This document shows, piece after piece, positions 21,890-32,581 of a DNA stretch of 64,000 bases. Source of the stretch: Timema cristinae (lineage: Eukaryota > Arthropoda > Insecta > Phasmatodea > Timematidae). The stretch covers positions 4,407,007 to 4,471,006 of the forward strand of contig JBCFYV010000012.1 in NCBI GenBank assembly GCA_039000515.1, in the 5' to 3' direction. Each line of letters begins with the position of its first letter. The first letter of the stretch is position 1. The position numbers and the translations under genes were made by a program. The notes under the pieces are model-generated. The model was not told the origin of the DNA, searched no databases, and saw only the letters and a list, made by a program, of their open reading frames with translations.

Positions 21890-24830
21890 ATGGCGTCAGA
21901 ATTTGTAGCAGCATTTTTAACGGAGGTGGGAAGTAATGAAATACTTCCGCGTAAATTGACCGACTTGGAGATAGGTCACGCGTACCGTATTTCTTCAATA
22001 AAATCGGTAAATACCCGATTCGGTCGTCGTATACTTACTGTGCTCGACGGCAAGTATCAAGTTTGGCTGCCGTGGAGATTTTCGACGCTTAGCGATGCTC
22101 AGATAGAGGACATCTCGAAAGTGGATCTACTACTTGTTTACAAAGGTCTCTCTACCGCCACCAAAACAGCCATCCTGAACTTTGAAGGTAAGTGTGTGTG
22201 TGTGTGTGTGTTAGGATAACCGTACTTAATCTAAGTCAATAATCATTTAATTGTTTTCAGGTTAAATGTGAATAGTTACAACCTATCTCTATCTTGAGCT
22301 AGTTCTATCCAGTCCTCATCATTACACCCTAGCCCTATCTTGAGCTAGTTCTATCCAGTCCACCTCATTACATCCCTATCCCTATCTTGAGTTAGTTCTA
22401 TCCAGTCCACCTCATTACACTTTATCCCAATCTTGAGTTAGTTCTATCCAGTCCAACTCATTACACCCTATCCCTATCTTGAGCTAGTTCTATCCAGTCC
22501 ACCTCATTACACTTTATCCTTATCTTGAGATAGTTCTATCCAGTCCAACTCATTACACCCTAGCCCTATCTTGAGATAGTTCTATCCAGTCCAACTCATT
22601 ACACCCTAGCCCTATCTTGAGCTAGTTCTATCCAGTCCACCTCATTACGCCCATTCCTTACTCGAGTTAGGTGTTATTTGGGGGATGAAACGTTCTCTTT
22701 AAACATGAAAACATTATCAGCACAATTATTGCGGCGTAGTATTCACAAAAAAAGTTGTTTACTGCAATTTTTTATAGTCTATCTACATCACAGCTGCGCC
22801 ATATTTATGAGGAGAAAATAATTGGTCTTTCAAAGTCAAGATAAATTATTTTGTTTGCAACAATAAAAGTTTCTGCAACTCCTATGAGCGAGTGTAGACG
22901 TAACGTTAATAAACTTGGAGAAAGATTTCTACGCACGCGCATTGTTCCGGTCGTATCCCTTTGATTGTATCACGTGGCCTAGCATATTAACTTGCGATGA
23001 TTCTTAGGGTTAATTAACTAAATTGGAGTAATATATCAATTACTCAATTGCTCAAGATTATTTATTAAAAGTGACACTAAATATAAGTTACTTATTCAAC
23101 ATGAATTACGCGAATAGGCCTAATCAGACCTAAAAAATTAAACAAATCAAGGAAATACGACCTTAAATTCCAAAACTACAGGGGTTCATGAACAGATATT
23201 ATGTAATTATGAGCATTATATGTAACAAAAAAAAGATGACATGTCATCAAAATTTGGGCCTTGGTGGTTACATTTACGGTGAACCGGGTAATCTATTAAC
23301 CGGGACAACAGCGTCCTTCAATTGACACTCAATAATAAACCTGGTTGACCTAGTGGTCTAGGGGTAAGGTGTCGGACTTCTGTGCTGGGATGGACCAGGT
23401 TTCAATCCTCGGTCCTGGCACAGATTTATCCGTTTACTAAACCCTTCCTTCACCTCTGACAAGGCATCTTGTGAATGTGTGGAATGCCAGGCCTCCACCG
23501 TGGTTTGGATCCCACGTTAAACTGTAGGTCCTCTATTTCATCTCAAAATCACCCTACCATTACATATCTGCGATAGTGCGGGTAGTAAGACGCGGTGATG
23601 ATGATAATAATAATATAATGATTAAGCTAGCGTGTTGGGGACGTAAAGGGTTGAGTTTATAGGCAGTGTACCCGCATATGCTCTAAGGGAGAGTGGAAAA
23701 ACCGTGTTGGAAGATAAACCAATCCCAGTACGCCCAACCAAATGGGATGGTAGGGTTGGTCCCAGGATAGTTGTGCTTAATCTACTCCTCGTAAGACCTA
23801 AGTCAATAATCATCGAATTGTTTTCAGGTTAAATGTGAATATATTTTTTGAAATGAGTTTAAAAAGAATTGTTTACATCATTAACTAACAATACAAGGTT
23901 CGAACCTCACTCCCAGGATAGTTGTACTTAATCTATACCTCGTAAGACCTAAGTTAATAATCTTTAAAAAAGATTTGTTTACATCATTAACTAACAATAC
24001 AAGGTTCGAACCTCACTCCCAGGATAATTGTGCTTAATCTACTCCTCGTAAGACCTAAGTCAATAATCATCGAATGAATAGTTTTTGAAATGAGTTTAAA
24101 AAAAAGAATTGTTTACATCATTAACTAACAATACAAGGTTCGAACCTCACTCCCAGGATAATTGTGCTTAATCTATTCCTAGTAAGACCTAAGTCAATAA
24201 TCATTGAATTGTTTTCAGGTTAAATGTGAATAGTTTAAGCACATTTTAGTCATGGTTAATAATGCTTTAACGGAATATCGAGAATTTAACACGAGTAAAT
24301 AGTTTAAAAAACACCTACTTGAGTCGTTTTTGAAATGAGTTTAAACACTCTATTTTCCACCCTCTTTTAACAGAAGGGACCGAGGGAGAATAACCTTCAC
24401 CGACAAAAAAAAGAAACATTTAAACCTTTCTGTATTTACAGTAAACTAAAAAAAATATCACAAACAGCTTTCGTACAAATCTCTCATACTACCCGTTCTG
24501 GTTATACACTTACATACTAATACTGTTTAGGGATTAATAAGGTTATATTTTTAGAGGAAATGTGTACAAATTTGCGTGGTTAGAGAGACTAGAATAAACC
24601 ATTGGGTTAAAACCATCCTGGGCTAGAGTCGAACCTTGACCCTCCCAATACGAGAGTAACTCGTTAGAACAGGCAGTGACTGAAGCACCTAGGTAGCCTG
24701 ATGGTCTAGGGGTAAGGTGTCAGACTTTTTTGTAATTATGCACTTACTCATCATAGTCGTTCCTGTCTGTTTGTTTACAGCCATCTCGAGCCCACTTGAC
24801 GTTATCTTGGAGGGGACTGTACCCGAATGA
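21890..24830 (+). CDS. Small two-exon Polinton gene (possible OB-fold-like protein)
   Basis: Exon 1 runs 21890-22187 and ends in a consensus donor GTAAGT. Exon 2 is 24781-24830, preceded by TTGTTTACAG, and ends in TGA. The phases agree and give about 115 residues. The protein begins MASEFVAAFLTEVG and contains LEIGHAYRISSIKSVNTRFG followed by alternating beta-like stretches. This resembles small proteins I recall just upstream of polymerase in insect Polintons; the beta-rich pattern suggests, but does not show, an OB-type nucleic-acid-binding fold. The 2.6-kb intron holds two repeat arrays, a SINE and a SINE fragment. Polymerase begins 27 bp after the stop. Confidence 0.7.
22288..22660. repeat. 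46-bp tandem array in the intron, 8 copies
   Basis: Units of about 46 bp containing CTATCTTGAGCTAGTTCTAT and CCAGTCCACCTCATTACACC repeat eight times with few changes, then a partial ninth. They lie just inside the first intron of the Polinton's first gene. Confidence 0.9.
23342..23620 (+). mobile_element. SINE copy nested in the Polinton intron
   Basis: Same family as 5420-5707: A box in AGTGGTCTAGGGGTAAGG, B box in GGTTTCAATCC, body with GAATGCCAGGCCTCCACCGT, and tail GGTAGTAAGACGCGGTGATG with ATA repeats. The target duplication is unclear because the flanks are A/T-repeat rich. Its presence shows the Polinton has been in the genome long enough to receive another insertion. Confidence 0.85.
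23755..24235. repeat. Intron repeat units with copies of a splice-acceptor-like end
   Basis: Four copies share GGTTCGAACCTCACTCCCAG, CTTAATCTACTCCTCGTAAG and ACCTAAGTCAATAATCATCG. Two of them also carry TTGTTTTCAGGTTAAATGTG, which also occurs at 22249-22270. Unit spacing is about 115-165 bp. Confidence 0.8.
24690..24732 (+). mobile_element. SINE 5' fragment
   Basis: AGGTAGCCTGATGGTCTAGG and GGTAAGGTGTCAGACTT match the SINE head, then the match stops. It lies about 50 bp before exon 2 of the first gene. Confidence 0.7.
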
Positions 24831-24857
24831 AGAGGAGGCTAAAAAGGAGAGCATAGA

Positions 24858-27800
24858 GTGAACATGACAGAACCTTTAGCTAAAAGAGCGCGCTTTTCTT
24901 CCCCCATCATTATATCTCAACAAATAAATGGAAATAAAGTGTATACTCTCCGTGAATTAACCTCGAATGAGCAACTTTTAATTAATTATCTAAAACGTGA
25001 TATCACAACACAAGTATATAAGGCATATATTGAGCATACACCAGGGTTGATTAAGACCTCGAGCGTTTTGATACTCGGACATGAGGATATAGATAGACAG
25101 ATCCGGACGCTTTTGACTCAGTCACATGACTTAGGTACGGGATTTACCCAGTTTAGGCTTTACCTGGAACCGTTAGGTCTCTCATTGAAACTTATTGAGC
25201 AGGCGTACACCCGCCGTATGAAAACCTATTCTATCACTAATGAATTGCCTTATAAGGATCCCGTTCAGTTTCTCGTCGCGTGTGGGGGTATATACGTAAA
25301 GACGGTAGAAGAAACAATTGCAAATGACTCGATAAAGGTAAATTGCAGTCTCATTTGCGAGTTTAGACATCCTACCGAAGGTAGAATTGAGAAAGGGTAT
25401 TTCAACTCTACTCTATGCGGTATATTTACCCCTACAAACTTGGAGGAGATATATGAGAATAATGTGGTTTTCCCCCTCCTTGCTCAAATTGAAGGTTTTG
25501 TTTCTAGAGATTCGGGTTGGATGTATGACGGTACATTGGAGATGAGAATAAATCTCTCTAAAAACACGGTTTTCACGATCGGGGCTCGGGTTCAAATCCC
25601 TGAAACTATAGCCAACCGTAAAGCGTTGATAAATGTGCAATGTGAAGAAGGTCATTGCTTCCCTGTATCTGTTTTATCAGATATTTTTGAACCGACGGGA
25701 AATGCGCAACGTTTATCCTTTTACACTAATTTTCGAGACGTGTTGAATCTAGACGGATCCCTCTCCCTTTCCAAATGAGATATATCGAGTGCTTTGAAAA
25801 GCTTAACGATATATCTGTAAATGTGTACACTGCAAAGCATGATGGGAGTGACTCTTATATTGACACAGCTGACACCTCTAAAAACTAGTAATTGTTCCCG
25901 TACACGTCAGTGCTAAAGAGTGCGCTAGACATGTACATTTATTCATGATAAGAGTGCACGGGACAGAAACTTATCATTTCAGCTGGATTAAAAATCTGTA
26001 ACGGTTAATAAACCCTCAACTACCGCGCGCGTCTAACAGAGGACGTAGATACTTTTGTGATAGATGCCTGTCCACTTTTTTGACCGAAACAAACTCACAA
26101 AACATAAAGAGGCGTGTATAAAATTCGATGTGGTAAGGAGTACATTCCCTCAAGGGGAGGATAAATTCCTCACGTTCACTCAGTATAAGCAGCGGAGAAA
26201 ACAGGATTTATCGTATATGCGGACCTGGAGAGCTTACTTACACCTATAGAGACGAGTGATCCCGACCCAAAATTTTCATATACCGAGAATGTTCAGCGTC
26301 ATGTAGCTTATTCTGTAGGAATGTACGTTAAATGTAATTTTGACGATAGTCTCTCAGATTACCGTCACTTCACGGGAAAAGATTGTACTGACCAATTTGT
26401 TGAGGCGCTCGTAGATACGGCGAAGCGTGTACTAGAGTACTTTAGTACCGTTGTACCAATGAAACCGTTAACTCCTGCTCAAAGAGACGCTCTTAATACA
26501 GCCTCTCATTGCCATATATGCGAGAAGCCTTACAAGAATGATGATATTCGGGTTATGGATCATTGTCACTTGACTGGACTTTATCGTGGGAGTAGTCACG
26601 CAGGGTGTAATATTAATTACAAGAACCCGAGTCACCTGAGCCTAGTAATCCATAACGCGCGTTGCTACGACAATTTTTTCCTTCTCGAATCACTCGTTGA
26701 ACGTAGAGAAACTGATCCGTTCACGGGGGAGAGCGTTCTCGTCAATCCGGGAAAAGTCAGAGTTATTGGAGAGACAATGGGAAGATTCAAAGTAATCATG
26801 AAATATATTCGGTGCGGGTTTCGAGGGATTACAATTAAAATTATAGATAGTTTCAGTTTTCTATGTAATTCCCTAGAGAAATGCGTATCTTACTCGAACC
26901 CGAGCAACTTAAAATCACGCGTAAGTGCCATCCCGAGGATGAACGCTTCAAATTAGTCACACGAAAAGGAGTGTTCCCGTATGATTATATTGATTCATTT
27001 GAGCGGCTGGACGAGACTCAGTTACCGAGCAAAGATAAATTTTAAAACGCGCTCACGGATAGTCATATCTCTCAGGAAGACTATGATCACGCCTGTGAGG
27101 TTTGGCGAGTATTCGAATGTAAGAATCTTTGGGACTATTCGAACCTCTACCTCTGCACGGACGTAACTTTACTGGCCGATGTCTTTGAGAACTTTCGTGA
27201 TCTCTGCATGAAGACGTATAGGCTCGATCCCGGATGGTCCCTTACAGCTCCCGGTCTAGCGTACCAGGCTCTATTGAGAATAACCCGGGTACGGCTCGAA
27301 TTAATCGATGATGTGGACACTAATCAATTCATTGAGGGAGCCATCCGCGGAGGGATATGTTTTGTGGCCAATCGTCACGCTGTAGCGAATAATCGCTATA
27401 TGGACGCGTTTGATCCTTCCAAGCCGGAGTCCTACATTGTCTATCTAGACGTGAATGGACTCTATTCATTTAGTATGCTGTCCTCACTTCCCTATGGAGA
27501 GTTCAGGTGGCTCGAAGATGAAGAAATTGCTCGATTGGACGTACTAAAAGTAGAGGACGATGCGGATACGGGCTATATCTTGCAGGTAGATCTTGAATAT
27601 CCGCGAGATGTGCACGACGCTCATTCTGACTTGCCGTTCTGTCCTGAGAAAGGGATTCCACCCGTAGGGAAACATGAGAAACTGTTAACAACTTTAGCTG
27701 ATAAGACCGGGTACGTCATTCACTACCGTCATCTAAAGCTATGTTTAGCGAACGGGTTGAAACTTACGAGAGTTCACCGTGTTCTCAGTTTCAAGCAAAC

Positions 27801-28717
27801 GCCGTGGATGGCTCCGTATATCAGGTTGAACGCGGAAATGAGGAGTAAAGGGAGCAATCAATTTGAAAACATGTTTTTAAACTGATGAACAATGCCGCAT
27901 TCGGCCGCCTCATATCTAACAAGAGGGCTTACCGTACGATAAAGATAGCTACCAGGTGGGATGGGAAATTTGGAGCGGGTAACCTCATAGCCAGCCCTAA
28001 CTTTAAAAACCGCTCGATAGTGTCAGAAAACCTAGTCATCATCGAGATGGAACCTCAAGAGATTTACTTTGATATGCCTATCTATGCGGGATTCGCCATT
28101 TTGGAAATCTCGAAGGTAGTCATGTACGGTCTGCATTACCAGGTTATGATCCCTACCTTCCCTAAAGGTACGTTAAAACTTCAATACACTGATACAGACT
28201 CACTTCTCTACTACATGACTGTTGAGGATGCATACCAGAGACTCGCCCTGTTAGCTAATGACTACCTGGACACCTCCACCTACGGACAAGACAATGTTTA
28301 CAGGATGCCCGCAGTAAATAAAGGGGTGCTCGGTAAACTAAAAGACGAGACTCGAGGTCGGATCATCACTGAGTTCATTGGTTTACGTCCTAAACTCTAT
28401 TCATTCTCAGTACAAGGAGATGGAGAGACGCTCAAGGCTAAAGGGTCAAGAGTAGCGCGTTAAGAACGCTTTCATTAGAGGTTTATCGTAATTGTTTGAC
28501 AGATGAGACGATAGTCATGAGAGAGGCTCGTTCAATAAGAGCTGTAGGATTCAAACTTTACACACAAAAATTCAATAGGGTCGCTCTATGCTCTATCGAC
28601 GACAAAAGATATAGAGTACCAGGAACTGTCAATACTCTTCCATGGTCCCATTACTCTATAAGTGACTTCCCCGACCGTCAACTCTATAGTGTGCCAGTGA
28701 ACAGTGCGTCTATGTGA
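24858..28717 (+). pseudogene. polB: Polinton protein-primed DNA polymerase B, frame-broken
   Basis: The first 306 codons (24858-25778) form the Polinton-type N-terminal region. Downstream, in changing frames, come a C2H2-like finger (YFCDRCLSTF, about 26050), an exonuclease motif ADLES (about 26215), an endonuclease-VII-like Cys/His cluster (CHICEKPY...DHCHLTG, about 26515-26590), a second exonuclease motif HNARCYDNFF, palm motif A YLDVNGLYSF (about 27445), motif B near 27885 with MNNAAFGRL, and motif C YTDTDSLLYY (about 28185). I see at least nine breaks: frame changes near 25760, 25886, 26080, 26190, 26908, 27878 and 28447, and stops at 25999-26001 and 27043-27045. Several fall in T-runs. 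The motifs survive, but no full protein can be made unless these are sequencing errors. The role would be protein-primed replication of the element. Confidence 0.9.
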
Positions 28718-30095
28718 AAAAAATCATGTTCTCTACAGTGTAAGTGATTAGAACTATACCTAAAAAAATCATGTTCTGTAGTCTCTATAGTGTTAATGTA
28801 TAAAAAAATATTCATGTTCTATACTGTAAGTGATGTGATTAAAAAGAAAATTTTAAGAACTATACCTAAAAAATATTCACGTCATGTACTCTATTGTGTT
28901 AATGTATAAAAAAAATATTCATGTTCTATACTGTAAGTGATTAAAACTAAAAAAATATTCACGTCCTGTACTCTATAGTGTAAGTGATTAGCGTTAATGT
29001 ATAAATATTCATGTTCTGTAGTGTAAGTGATTAAAACTAAAAAAATATTCACGTCCTGTACTCTATAGCGTAAGTGATTAGTGTTAATGTTTAAACAAAA
29101 CAACAATTTCAAGAACTATAACTTGTGAAAAAAAACAACTAATTTAGTATGTATCTATGTGTTTTAAATCTTTATATTCATTAAATAAAAAAAACAATTT
29201 CAAGAACTATAACTTGTGAAAAAAACAACTAATTTAGTATGTATCTATGTGTTTTAAATCTTTATATTCATTAAATAAAAACAATAATTTAAAGAACTAT
29301 AACTTGTGAAAAAAAAACTAATTTAGCATGTATCTATGTGTTTTAAATCTTTATATTCATTAAATAGAATTAATTATGGATGGTGTTTTTTCATTATTTC
29401 TTTCCTTCCCTTCATCCGCCTCCTCTTCCCATCATTGATTAAATAATACAATGAAAGTTATAATCAATAATTCTTTATTTTTTAAAATCTATTACAAGAT
29501 TCATACGTTTAAACCTAATTATATTAAACATTTATTTCTAATTTTCATTAAAAGTTAATTACATTAAACATTTATTTTTTTAAAAGTTAATTACATTAAA
29601 CATTTATTTTCAATCATTAAAAGTTAAAATCATTAGAACCCTATTACAAGATTCATACATTAAACATTTTTTTTTCAATCATTAAAAGTTATAATAATTA
29701 AAAGTTAATTACAAGGTTCATACATTAAACTTTTTTTTTGCCAATCATTAAAAGTTAAAATTATTAGAACCCTATTAAAATATTCATACGTTTAAAAGTT
29801 AATTACATTAAACTATTATTTTTTTCTAATCATCGTTAATTCTTTTACAAGATTCATACATTTAAAGTTAATTACATTAAACATTTATTTCTTCAATCAT
29901 CATTAATTCTTTACAAGATTCATACATTAAACATTTATTTTTTCAATCAACATTTAGAACTCTATTACAAGATTCATACTTTAAAAGTTAATTACATTAA
30001 ACATTTTTTTTCCAATCATTAAAAGTTAATTACATTAAACATTTATTTTTTCCAATCATCATCATTAATTCCTTTACAAGATTCATACGTTTAAG
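28718..30095. repeat. AT-rich convergent intergenic block of tandem repeats
   Basis: Three arrays follow one another. 28718-29100 holds units around AAAAATATTCATGTTCTGTA and GTAAGTGATTA. 29100-29365 holds three copies of an ~88-91-bp unit with CAAGAACTATAACTTGTG and GTATCTATGTGTTTTAAATC. 29450-30095 holds many variants of TTACATTAAACATTTATTTT and TACAAGATTCATAC. The polymerase gene ends into it from the left and the virion module ends into it from the right, so it could supply 3' ends for both. No frame is supported. Confidence 0.85.
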
Positions 30096-30109
30096 TGAAA
30101 ATCGAGGAC

Positions 30110-30415
30110 TTACGCTTCCTCCAACTCCTCTCGAGGCTTCTTCTTTGCAGGCTCCATCTTATTTCCGAGCTTACGTTTAGAAGCGTCTGTAGTTTTCTTC
30201 TTCCGTCTGGTCATGTCAACCTCATCTCGACCGCAGACGCATGATAACTTATTGAAATCTATGTATTCTTTATACTCGTTTATCAGGGCTATCATATGAA
30301 GCAAAGCTGGAATAACCGAACTCGTATCGTTCCGCATCGCACTCTTGGTTGGATCGCAAAAGTTTTGACCGATCAGACTTAAAATTCTTAAACCATTCGC
30401 AGAGCACTCAGACAT
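30110..30415 (-). CDS. Small basic-tailed Polinton protein, unknown role
   Basis: A 101-residue open frame that is last in the minus-strand module, 113 bp after the capsid gene. It starts MSECSANGLRILSLIGQNF, has a central helical part with LLHMIALINEYKEYIDF and a CVCG pair, and ends in a Lys/Arg/Glu-rich tail (RRKKKTTDASKRKLGNK, then PAKKKPREELEEA). The tail could be a nuclear-localisation or nucleic-acid-contact segment. I do not recognise a named family, though small proteins with charged tails are common at this place in Polintons. The frame is intact. Confidence 0.6.
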   Translation of the reverse strand: MSECSANGLRILSLIGQNFCDPTKSAMRNDTSSVIPALLHMIALINEYKEYIDFNKLSCVCGRDEVDMTRRKKKTTDASKRKLGNKMEPAKKKPREELEEA

Positions 30416-30527
30416 TTTAGCGGGGTTTGTCTAGTCCGTACTTGACACTATCGTCGTCGATAACACTCTGTAGCCGAGACATCCTCTCAGTTCCTTTAAT
30501 AGTCGAGAACAATTAGGTCTTCCCTCT

Positions 30528-31763
30528 TTATGATGTCATCTTGCTTACATCACTGCTTGAAGGGTTATAGCGGACCACTCTATCGTGAATGATGAGACAA
30601 AACGCCTTGGTATTTACAGGGATATTTTCCTCCGTCTCGAACGTTATACGACACGTCACCATACCGTCCTTGAGAGTATCTTCCTGTCGGCTGGCATCGA
30701 ACACAACGATGGGTGCGTGAGACTTGAAAAGGGAAGGATCAAGTAAAGGTAAAGAGGCGCTCGTTCCGTAGTACGAAGTCTGGAAATTGGCGTAGTCTTC
30801 GTATAATTTCGAGAAGGAATCCTGTCTAAAGTTCAAGTTCATATCCTCATAAGGGTACATGTTAGAATTTAGATAGAGTTTAGCATTACGTAAATTACAA
30901 TGGTCAAAAACACTTCTATCTGCTGCCGTCGTATCGTTCCGTCTGATCTGAAGCGCGAAAACAACGTAACGAGGTTTCTCCAGCAAAGTTGACGTTTTCA
31001 CAGTCCAATCATGCTGATTAGAGGTGGGTACGTTAGGGTACTCGTACAATTCCCAAGTACGGAAAGGTAGCTCGATGATCCTCCCACTCTTGATGAAATT
31101 AAGCAGGTTGAGACGATTGATATCACCAGTCTTTATATGCGGTACAAGCCAAGATATTTTACTTAACTCAATCCTAGAGGGTGTCTCTGCAGCAGGAGGT
31201 GGGGCTCTTTGTAAAGCGTTGTTGTCGCTGGTGGAACGAGCTAGCACCAGCTCTTGTTTCGCGTTGATTAGTATTCGGGAATAGTCTTCAACGAATCCTA
31301 GTATGAGACGTAAAGGGATGCATACGTCGAAGATGCCTGTTTCAGCATGTACGTGAACCCCTTCAAACCTCCAACCCGCGTTTGAAAGATGAGTCTGCCA
31401 ACCATTCCTTATAGATAGATAGTTTTTAAGTTGGGTCGAAATACCCACATCTCTCGATTGATCAATCTCTACCCCGTTGATCTCATAGGCGATTCTTGAG
31501 AATAGATGCAGTATTCCGTTATTAACAATTCTCGAAGTGCTTCCAGGTTCTCCCGTATTCAAAAGTAGTCGCCCTTTGATATGTAGCAGAGAGCGATGAG
31601 GTAGGTTGCATAACCCTTCTTGTTGGATAGATATCCTAAGCTCGTTCCCGTTAGCTAACGGACCGGGAATATACGAGGCGTAGGAATGATACTGGAAACT
31701 GGCCAAGGCTGTATCAAAAGCGGCAGACTCCCCAATGTTCAGAATATCCACGACGTCATCCAT
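30528..31763 (-). CDS. Probable double-jelly-roll major capsid protein (hexon)
   Basis: A 411-residue intact frame. Visible features are an early beta-rich region with NELRISIQQEGLCNLPHRS, SRIAYEINGVEIDQSRDVG, then GFVEDYSRILINAKQELVLA. A second beta-rich half has LYEYPNVPTSNQHDW, EKPRYVVFALQIRRND and, near the C terminus, FCLIIHDRVVRYNP. The length, beta-only character and place next to the penton-like gene fit the Polinton capsid protein family that I recall from insect elements. The jelly-roll fold is inferred, not seen; structure prediction would decide. It starts 111 bp after the end of the penton frame on the same strand, so probably shares its transcription unit. It would form the capsid shell. 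Confidence 0.65.
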   Translation of the reverse strand: MDDVVDILNIGESAAFDTALASFQYHSYASYIPGPLANGNELRISIQQEGLCNLPHRSLLHIKGRLLLNTGEPGSTSRIVNNGILHLFSRIAYEINGVEIDQSRDVGISTQLKNYLSIRNGWQTHLSNAGWRFEGVHVHAETGIFDVCIPLRLILGFVEDYSRILINAKQELVLARSTSDNNALQRAPPPAAETPSRIELSKISWLVPHIKTGDINRLNLLNFIKSGRIIELPFRTWELYEYPNVPTSNQHDWTVKTSTLLEKPRYVVFALQIRRNDTTAADRSVFDHCNLRNAKLYLNSNMYPYEDMNLNFRQDSFSKLYEDYANFQTSYYGTSASLPLLDPSLFKSHAPIVVFDASRQEDTLKDGMVTCRITFETEENIPVNTKAFCLIIHDRVVRYNPSSSDVSKMTS

Positions 31764-31874
31764 TATTTTCGTAACGAGTAACCTAGACGTTTTAAATAGA
31801 GTTTATTGGCAGGTGTTAACGCTATCACTGTCCTTCTCTCAATGTTTCGAGGAAGACTTCGCCGTCTTGTTTTA

Positions 31875-32581
31875 TCAAGTACGAGTACCATCTCCATCGA
31901 GTCGTTTCAGATGTAGACGTAGCGATATCGTCTCGTCTCTAAAGTTGACGATATCTCCTCGCTCGTCAACAAGTCGTACCGAGATAGACTCTATTACTCG
32001 CTTCGTTACCGGAAGGTAAATGATATTGTTAGGCGCTTCCACTATCTTATAGCCTGGCGGGACGGTCATGCTGAACTCGTGCAAGGTTGACTCGGTTCTC
32101 CGTTAACGTAAGTCCCGTTAGCGAGACTACATTCTACACGGATCACATTCACGTGAAGAATATTCACAGTATTGGTAGATATGTGCGTCTTCCCTGCAGG
32201 AAGTATGACTGAGTCGAACCCTAGCAAGGATGCAAACGTACCAGGTCGGGTAAAGTCGATAGGTTTATTGCAAGTAATATAGCTCTTTAAAGTGCTAGGG
32301 TCACCGATAATCGAGAGCTTTACGTTACTCGGGACTTCCCTCCGCAAGAATCGATCCAATGCCTCAAGTTCATAGGTGCCTGGAGGGACTGTATACTCTT
32401 TACCGTCGCAAAAAAATTTATTATTACGTTCGTCAATGTTCGGTATGGAATTGAACGTGGCCAGATTGATCAGTCCGATGAACCATTCTTCTTCACGATT
32501 CTCTTCTCCGAGCAGGATATGCAGGAAGTAGTTCTTTGTCAGATTCGAACTCTGACCTGTCAGTGTAAGTGTCATAGACAT
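31875..32581 (-). pseudogene. Penton-like minor capsid protein, one frame break
   Basis: The likely start is the MSM at 32581. The upstream frame carries EWFIGLINLATFNSIPNID, FFCDGKEYTVPPGTYELE, STLKSYITCNKPIDFTRPG and ASLLGFDSVILPAG. The rest lies in another frame from 32084 to 31875 with VPPGYKIVEAPNNIIYLPV and a final charged beta segment. The switch falls near 32070-32095, leaving a truncated product. The pattern NSIPN...PIDFT...LLGF is one I associate with Polinton/adintovirus penton (single-jelly-roll) proteins, which form the capsid vertices. The upstream side is fused in frame to the protease remnant, with no stop between them. Confidence 0.7.

Noticed and set aside
31024..32019. Plus-strand frames of 86 and 94 codons opposite the capsid genes
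   Set aside because: They are antisense shadows of the minus-strand virion module.
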